Assembly (NCBI GenBank): GCA_963693315.1
Contig: OY856186.1
Coordinates: forward strand, 301,787,144 to 301,851,143
DNA: 64,000 nucleotides
Source: Diogma glabrata
Taxonomy: Eukaryota > Arthropoda > Insecta > Diptera > Cylindrotomidae
Direction of reading: 5' to 3'
Below, piece after piece: positions 56,886-64,000 of this stretch. The position numbers and the translations under genes were made by a program. Under the pieces are notes generated by a model that worked only from the letters and a program-made list of their open reading frames with translations, searched no databases and was not told the origin of the DNA. Numbering within the stretch: position 1 is the first letter of the stretch; each line of letters opens with the position of its first letter.

Positions 56886-57278
56886 AGATGAAAAACTGGT
56901 TCTTTCAAAAAAACGTGGAATATTTATTATTTGACTTTTTAAAAGAATCTTGTGGATCGATTCCAACCAAATGCAAACCAGATAAACAAAATCGGAAGCT
57001 GACATATTGAAAACCGTAAAACTTGCGACTATGTCAATTTCTTACGAAAGCTTTTACAATGCCATGATTCTTCAAATAGTAGCACTACTCAATCGTTTAT
57101 GGTAATTTATTCGTTATTAACTCCACAAGAAAGGCTAGTTTCTTTGCAAACACTCTTTTAGGATGCGTTAGGGAGGTCAGTCCTTCAGGAACTAATATGA
57201 AAAAGCTTGATTACAATTCAACTTCAAAGTGTCGATGAAATTTATTTCATTAGTTTTTAATTCCTTTAATTGAAATAT
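56886..57278. other. AT-rich sequence, no feature recognised
   Basis: Nothing was recognised. Confidence 0.4.
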
Positions 57279-58165
57279 GAGCAATTCCACGTCACTGCAA
57301 CATAGATGTTCCTGACCCCCTCTGATCTCGATAAAATTTCATACACAGATAGCTAATGAAAAAATAAAAATACCTTTTCTTTCAAAAAATTAAATTTCGC
57401 TCTAGGGATGACACAGAGTGGCGGCAAAGTTTTAGGGGGTTTGCGAAACATGAGTATCTTTGAATATCGATTGCTAACGATTGACCGATTTAAGTCATTT
57501 ATAGATCATTGGAAAGGTAATTGATTGAGAGGACTTATAAAAAAAATGACTTAAAATTTTTTTAATAATTTTTTAAAAGTGTGTTAAACTTAAAAAAAAT
57601 TTCAAAGATGGCGCTGTTGGGGGTACCCACACTTTTACCACTTTTATTTTCCAGAAAAAATTGTTTAATTAGTTCGTAATCTAAAACGAATGTTTCCTAA
57701 GTACATAATTTCTCGTTTTAAAAATAAAATTTTTACATAATTTTCATTTCCGTTTTTTTTCAATTTTTTTTTTGCCAATGCAGTGAATCATCTATTTAAC
57801 TCAGCCCACCGGAATTCTTGTTTTATAATAATTTAATGACCATTTAATTATTTTAAGGATAAAAATTAAGTATTTGAGGGTGTGAATGCTTTTTACATAA
57901 TTTATCTTTTCATCCATTTATACCTGTCCGAAATTAATTTTATTGGAATGGACAAATCAAATACCGTACTTTGTTACCTGTTAATGATAATACCTGTCAT
58001 AAAATGAGAGGGTAGTAATGAAAATAATAGTCTTTAGAGATATTTTGAGCGTGTAGCATTAGCATCATTACTAAATTCATTCACCCCAACAGCGCCATCT
58101 GTATATGAAATTTTATCGAAATCAGAGGTCAGGTCACATGCTGTTGCGATGACGTGGAATTGCTC
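57279..58165. mobile_element. MITE K, complete 887-bp copy
   Basis: The termini GAGCAATTCCACGTCA (57279) and TGACGTGGAATTGCTC (58165) extend as TIRs of roughly 70-100 bp, including TCTGATCTCGATAAAATTTC on the left and GAAATTTTATCGAAATCAGA on the right. TAT directly flanks both ends, a possible 3-bp target-site duplication. The interior has no ORF of transposase size. The GATGGCGCTGTTGG word occurs inside (about 57607) and, inverted, next to the right TIR (about 58086), so there is additional internal inverted repetition. The other copy is at 27498-28410. Confidence 0.85.
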
Positions 58166-60779
58166 TATACACAATCATAAACATCCTATAACTGATTTTG
58201 TTATTCTATTTTCAAACCTGTGCACACGTTTAATGTATCTGTGAGTAGTTTTATTCAAAATTTCGTTAATAATTGTAAAACATAATACTGTATGTGTGCA
58301 TTGCATGTGTGCATATGATATGTGTGCATTATATTTCAAAACATTGCAGCAATCAATAGTATGGGTAATATTTTGTGAACAAAAATTAAAAATGAACAGT
58401 AGCAGTACTAATACTTTTGTGTGTTTTGCTTCCTTATTTTTAATTTGTGTGTATTGAGATGGAAAGTTGAAAATATAATACATGTTTTATATGCTTAAAT
58501 TTGTATACATATATGGAAAAATGGATGAAAGCAGATATTTGAAACATTGAACAAAAAGAAAGAAATTTGATGTTCATAAAATATTATTTTAAACGGCTTA
58601 ATTCAATTTAAATTGTTAATTGATGTTGGTTTTTGCGCCCTTATTTTCGTGATAAATTGAGCGCCCTGTTTTACTGTGCATTTTTGTACAACGCAGGACC
58701 TGCCCTGATTGAGACCTTGATTATGTTTGTTATAAACACATTGTCTCCCCAACGTGCATCAATATTTCATTCATGCAATTATCTAAATCAGTTTTAAAAA
58801 TAATTAGCCCACAAGGAAATTTTTTAGAAACCCACAAGGATATTTACTACTCATTAATTTTTTATAATCACGTCAAGTAGTGATCATAACATGAATTTGA
58901 TTTGTTAAACAACAAATATGGCAGTATTGAAATAAACTAATCGGTCATTAATATCCCTGTAAATTTTATGATTGATTGACAGTAAATCTCATACTGCTAT
59001 AAGATTCTCTTTTATTTTAAAACATGCAAATCACAATCACAATGCCCATAGTAACGTTATCTTGTTAAGGAGCTTAAACCTCAAAAGAAAATTTTATTCT
59101 CCACGTGAAACCAATTTATTATATTTGTTAGATAAGATGGAATATTGAAGGAAATTATTTAAATCTTTTCTTATCTCTTCTCTATATCTTGTTATTTTCT
59201 ATCGCATCTTATCCTAATAGCTTTCCATGTTTTATTTTTTTGATTTGATGAAAAATATGAATTAAGGTTTACCTTTATGTATAACAAAATAATACAACAG
59301 AAAGTTTAATGATATTTTCGTTTTGTATCATAGATTTTTAGGTCTAAATAGAAATATTTTTTTTCTGACAACGTAATTTTTATTGGTAGATTATGTTGTG
59401 AAATCGATTTTATTTAGAAAACATTATATTGAAGTATCATCTTTATGTTGATTATACATAAGTTTTTATGGTAGCATTTTTAACAAAATATAAATTTTTA
59501 TGAAAGCTTTATGTTTAAATTCTTTGGATTTCAAATAACCATAGAAATTGATCCCTAGTACTTTTAATTCATTTTTGGGGAATATTAATATTGGTTCAGA
59601 CTTTACCGATCAAATTGTTGTCATTTATAACCTAAAAATATTAAATGTGTGTTTAAGGGTTATTCAGAACTATTTTTAAATAACCCTTGTTTAAATAATT
59701 TTTACTCAATTTATTATAAACCGTTATACGGTTTATATCGGGATTTAATAATCTACAATAATCAACCACACAAGGCCTCTGGTCGAGTGAAATCTCTAAA
59801 AGTTAATAAATAATTGATTATTTTAAACGAACAAGTAAATAATAAAAAAAAATATAGAAAATAAGAAAAATAAAAATAAACTTATCTTAAGAAGTTGATT
59901 GTTGAAGGTAATACGGTGGACCTACAATAGTTTGCAACGTCTCCGCCAATTTCAATACTGCGTGGTTGTTGATTTGACCACCACAATTCAATTTGTTTAG
60001 TTTCCCAAATTATCTGCTTCCAATTTTCAAACAATTTATACTTGAGTTCTAGAAAACGAATTTGTTTCTTTTTTCTTCCACAAAATTTCAACAAGATACA
60101 CAGTAATTGTTTTTTTTTTATATCTCAGTTAGAAAATTATAATAATAAATTTCCTTTTGTCATTAATCTTCTTTTTATGGAGGAAATTTAAAATTTTTTT
60201 TCATTTGTCGATAAACTTTATTACCAAACAATCAATTTAACTCCACAGGTTTCCACCATATATAAAAAAAGAAAAGTGTTAAAATAGTTTAAATAATTTA
60301 ATCCAAAGAAAAGTCTGTATTCTTAAATCATTAATTTTTTAAAATGTTACATTTATTAATTTATTCCTTTTCTTTATTATGGTTGTTTAAGTATCAAACA
60401 ATCTAAACAATTTTAAATACTAATCATAGTTTTCCAAACAATCAAACTAATACAAAAAATGACAACTTTTGCAACCAATTTAAGTAAATGAAATAGTTTT
60501 CTTTTATTCGAACTTAAGCTCTTCAAAATTCTTGGAAAGTTAAAACTTAACTAATTAATGTAATCAAATCGTTACTTACAACTTACAACTTGGTAACCAA
60601 AAAAATTCTGTTTAGCTCTCTCATTGTGGGTATATTTATTTTATTTCAGCAAGGATACTACAAAAATAAATTTAACTCATACATGGTAATAATTAATTCC
60701 TGCAACAGGTACTTCACTATTCAATTAATTACCGCTTTAACATTGTGAACACAATTCAATTCACACAGCCCTAAATGAA
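58166..60779. other. AT-rich sequence, no feature recognised
   Basis: No gene or shared repeat was recognised in 2.6 kb. A small hairpin AAGGGTTATT...AATAACCCTT lies at 59655-59688. The 102-codon minus ORF at 58175-58483 and the 70-codon minus ORF at 59882-60094 have no recognisable domains. Confidence 0.45.
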
Positions 60780-61975
60780 TCACTCTATACATATGAAAAG
60801 TCTGAGCATGAACAATCTACTTCATGTATAAAAAAAATTACATCTGTTTCACGTGGAAAAGAAAGAAACGAAAATAAGTAACAAAAAATGAATTATTCTC
60901 AATATATGAGAAACACTAAACAGACAAATATTTAGAGACAAAAAAAAAGAAATATAATAAAAAAAATGAATATGTTTCTCTTCTTTCTTTTTAATTACAG
61001 TGAAACATTGCATATGCTTGTTAATAGTTATTAAATGATTCTTGTTACGGAAAGAAGGTAAGATTAATGTGTTAATTGTTTGTTTAATTTAGATGCAAAA
61101 GAAAATGTACACCTAACAGAATTTGTTGGGCATATTACAACTTAATCAAATGAAAATAGCGCTGAAAAAAAATATAACGCTATTTGATAGTTAACTAAGT
61201 GGACCAATCTTGTAAATACCATTAGAAAGACCACGAATTGACCAGATAATTGCTCACAACGAGATAGCCATGTTTTCAGCAAATGGTATTATGATGAAAA
61301 ACAAAGATGAAAAATTAATATCATCAATTAATGACCTTAGAAGCGAAAGGTTTGTTGAACAGCAGTATTACATTATCGTTTTATCTGTCATGTCTCGAAG
61401 AAAATCCCACAGTTGAGACACATCGGGTGTTTGCACGACAACACCACCCAAAATCGCAATTCAAAGTTGGTAAGTGTATACAAATGAGTCAAATGATAAG
61501 TACAAGCGGAGGAGAAAAACAAATAAGATAAGTTCTATTGTAATGAAGGATATAAATGTTGACGTCCACGAACATCAACCGAAGTTCCATTTCTGGGCCC
61601 CCTGCCCAGCAATTGTATGTGGAACTGATGCCAGATTTCAGTCATTATCAGTCAGTTTCCCCCAAAAATAAAAAATAAAACTACCTAACATTCTTTCTGG
61701 ATAGTGCCATCAAGTACCAAGATTCTTTTGCAGGTACATAGGGAGCCATCATTACCTATTGTTGACGAAGAGGGCTATCCAGAAAAAAAGTTAAAAAAAT
61801 TTGTAACGAAGTCGGAAATGACCTCCATTCAAACAGGGGAACAAACTAAAACAAACCACATTAAGACAACCACAGACTGAAAAAAAGTGTTAAGAGGCAC
61901 TTATCTAACCGTAAACCTTAATATGTTAAGCAAATTGGATGATTTATAAGATTAACCAAGGGTGATATGTAATTT
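60780..61975 (-). repeat. dispersed repeat H, minus-strand copy
   Basis: It is the inverse of 21170-22210, sharing the far-end word TACTTCATGTATA, GCATATGC-ATGTTTCAC, ATTAATGTGTTAATTGTTTG, TTTGTTGGGCATATTACA, GACCAATCTTGTAAATACCA, GCTCACAACGAGATAGCCAT, AAACTAAAACAAACCACATT and AAGCAAATTGGATGATTTAT. The middle (about 61335-61840) is not found in the other copy. There, 61331-61531 and 61474-61671 are overlapping plus ORFs of 65-66 codons without recognised domains, and CTTTCTGGATAG...CTATCCAGAAAAAAAG forms an inverted pair (about 61692 and 61773). Confidence 0.7.
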
Positions 61976-62521
61976 TCCCTAGTCCTTTTCGCATATTGCA
62001 CCATTTTAATTTATAGAAACGGTCTAACATTTCCATAAATGTATTCCACCTAGTTTTGCAATTGCTAATCAATACAATTTCCTTTTCAAACTCCACCTTA
62101 ATATATTTTTTAAGACATTATTATTATGGTTGTAGATTGATTGAATATTTTTATCTTTTTTCCAACTACATGGATTATTTGTCCAATGCTTATCTTAACT
62201 TCGGAGCAATATATCGAGTTTTCGTCACCTTTTTTCCAATTAAAATTCTTTCATCGTATTTATCCACATAATTCTCATTTCATCCGCACAAGTTTCTTTA
62301 ATCATCTCTTTTCATTACAGAAACTCATCAATTATTTTACCCATTTTTCAAACTTCTTTTACTTCGAGTTCATGTTGAAATATGAGATAAAACAAAACCG
62401 ATGCTTGCAAAGCCACACAAAACTTAATTTTTATTTAATAGTCTCACTAGTACGTAAGTATGGGTCTAAAACAATGAATTAATAATGTTGAAAAGATTTC
62501 TTGGTCCTAATTTGGTACTTG
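61976..62521. other. AT-rich sequence, no feature recognised
   Basis: Two overlapping plus-strand ORFs (62056-62271 and 62141-62482) are rich in F, Y, L and S, as expected of T-rich DNA; no domain was recognised. Confidence 0.4.
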
Positions 62522-62767
62522 TGTGTAGTTTTTATTTCTTGATATATTTAGACCATTTGTTGGATTAAATTTTTAATTATATTTTTTCATTCTTTAAAAA
62601 ATTTTTTTATGTTTTAAAATTTTGTACATTTTTCATTTGTTTTGTATTTTGATGAATATTAAAGAAAATTTTTTATGTATTTCTTATTGAAATTTGTATA
62701 TATTAATTTTTAATTTTATAGATATTGTACACATAATTGAAAATTTTTTAATGAAAATTTTTATTTT

Positions 62768-62807
62768 GCCGACGTTTCGGAGCTAGGATTGGCTCCTTTT
62801 TCAAGGC
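62768..62807 (-). ncRNA. degraded hammerhead-ribozyme-like motif, left arm
   Basis: On the minus strand: GCC, TTGAAAA, stem GGAGC-CAATCCTA-GCTCC, GAAAC, GTC, GGC. The order core box, stem II, GAAA, short stem III, GTC, stem I closing GCC/GGC is that of a type I hammerhead. The conserved CTGANGA core reads TTGAAAA, so two invariant positions are changed and self-cleavage is unlikely. Confidence 0.4.
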
Positions 62808-62878
62808 GATTTTGTCTTGTGTTGTTGAAGTTGTATATACCATAAACATATACATCTTCAACAATACAAGACAAAATC

Positions 62879-62919
62879 GCCTTTGAAAAAGGAGCCAATC
62901 CTAGCTCCGAAACGTCGGC
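62879..62919 (+). ncRNA. degraded hammerhead-ribozyme-like motif, right arm
   Basis: On the plus strand: GCC, TTTGAAAAA, stem GGAGC-CAATCCTA-GCTCC, GAAAC, GTC, GGC. It is the mirror of the left-arm motif with one extra T in the core box. The same two core positions differ from the hammerhead consensus. It is therefore probably an ancestral-type relic, copied into both arms. Confidence 0.4.
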
Positions 62920-63167
62920 AAAATAAAAATGTTCATCAAAAAATTTTCAATTATGTGTACAATATCTGTAAAATTAAAAAATAATATACACAAATTTCAA
63001 TAAGAAATACTTAAAAAAATTTCTTTAATATTCATTAAAATACAAAACAAATGAAAAATGTACAAAATTTTAAAACATAAAAAAATTTTTTAAAGAATGA
63101 AAAAATATAATTAAAAATTTAATCCAACAAATGGTCTAAATATATCAAGAAATAAAAACTACACATA

Positions 63168-64000
63168 AAACGATGAATGTGAAACTAACTGCACAAAGTA
63201 GGCAAAGACAGCTATTATACAAGTTTGGACAAACCTATGCTCATTTGTAGCAGGCAAAAGTTTTTGTAACAAATGCACAAAAATTTGTTATTCCCAAAAA
63301 CTAAATTCAAATTAAATACCAACATTTTCAAACATTACAATTTTTTTTTTAATTCAAAGCAACCTACTTTTTTGCATGAAATTCGGTGGGTGCATATTTT
63401 ATAAAAATTTTAAATTGAATAAAATCACAAGGCCTACAAGCACAAGAAAAACGCATTTTAATACCTGTATGTAGCATCAATAATTTTTTTAACCAACACA
63501 TGATTACCAATATCCTTGTTGGGTAGCGTCTAGTATAATACCACAAAATTAGCTATAAGAAGGAAGAGCAGCCGAAACAAAATTGTAAAAACTCGTTACA
63601 GTTGCTTGGAACAGCGTCATTTTTCATCGTTTAATCATTCAAAATAATTATTTTATTTGATTTAACTACATAATTTATTATGATAACAACACCGCTTCTT
63701 TGTTATAATATAATAATAAACCTTAAAATTATCGAGTATAATAAATTACATCATAGATTTTTCACTGCCTATCTAATAGTATTTATTCTTTGTGAATGGT
63801 AAAACTTTTACATAAATGATTGTTATTCCACTTTATTTAATTAGGTTACGACCGATGTTGTGAAAACATTATTGTTGTTGTTCCTTTTAATGTTTCAGCG
63901 TTTGTGGGTTGAATTAAATAAAAACTTTATGAACATTTCCATGACATTTTATTTTAACAATTTTTTACTTAAACCGAAAAACCATAAAAAATACCTTAAA
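63168..64000. other. AT-rich sequence, no feature recognised
   Basis: Nothing coding or repeated within the window was recognised to the right edge. Confidence 0.45.

Larger units (their letters stand above)
62522..63167. mobile_element. 646-bp near-perfect palindrome, Penelope-type terminal repeats
   Basis: Arms of about 320 bp meet at a ~9-base centre near 62844. Differences between the arms are few (single bases and one T insertion). The outer words are GTGTAGTTTTTATTTCTTGA and its inverse. The inner third contains GCCGACGTTTCGGAGC and TGGCTCC, that is CCGAAACGTCGGC preceded by a GGAGC...GCTCC stem. This arrangement is familiar from the hammerhead-bearing terminal repeats of Penelope-like elements. 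With a Penelope relic at 30.4-31.9 kb, an inverted pair of such terminal repeats without a coding region is the best explanation. Confidence 0.75.

Overview
The window is AT-rich, gene-poor DNA from an animal nuclear genome, most likely an insect. The clues are non-LTR retrotransposons with APE endonuclease and RT, a Penelope-like element, a Ty3/Gypsy pol relic, a foldback element ending in TATACAGGGTG (common in insect genomes), and many MITE-like inverted repeats. The order cannot be fixed from the sequence; beetle or fly would both fit. No rRNA, tRNA, CRISPR array or convincing multi-exon host gene was seen. It is probably intergenic or long-intron DNA colonised by transposons.

Layout. 0-9 kb: a LINE-A 3' end at the left edge, quiet AT-rich DNA, a small TIR element (7.05-7.31 kb) and the longest LINE-A copy (7.47-8.68 kb, truncated RT). 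9.5-11.2 kb: one TIR pair (GCAGCCAAA...) encloses an 800-bp palindrome and a second 450-bp TIR element, a nested set. 13-15.5 kb: short MITEs and hairpins. 15.96-20.55 kb: LINE-B, a nearly complete CR1/Jockey-like element (ORF1 with a PHD-like finger, ORF2 with APE endonuclease and RT, one frameshift), inserted into a member of another repeat family. 21-24 kb: a dispersed repeat with an inverted partner at 60.8-62 kb, a LINE-A 3' end, and the first of three long repeats made of a minisatellite, a conserved block and usually a 3' hairpin. 27.5-32.3 kb: MITEs, a 191-bp palindrome, and a decayed Penelope-like element with a second fragment in the opposite orientation. 34 kb: a locally GC-richer patch with a TATA box on the minus strand. 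39-46 kb: a direct duplication ending in a (TA)n microsatellite, a Gypsy RT relic, the second minisatellite repeat, and a pair of interleaved inverted-repeat structures. 49-58 kb: a three-armed foldback, the third minisatellite repeat, a long-TIR element with a poly-G loop, an assembly gap flanked by identical sequence, and a complete 887-bp MITE. 62.5-63.2 kb: a ~646-bp near-perfect palindrome whose arms each carry a degraded hammerhead-ribozyme-like motif, as known from Penelope-like element termini.

The genes present serve transposition only. LINE-A and LINE-B encode (or encoded) target-primed reverse transcription machinery. The Penelope relic encoded RT plus GIY-YIG endonuclease, and the Gypsy relic an LTR-type RT. 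The TIR and foldback elements have no transposase here and would depend on enzymes encoded elsewhere. Boundaries of diverged repeats were placed by eye and may be off by tens of bases.
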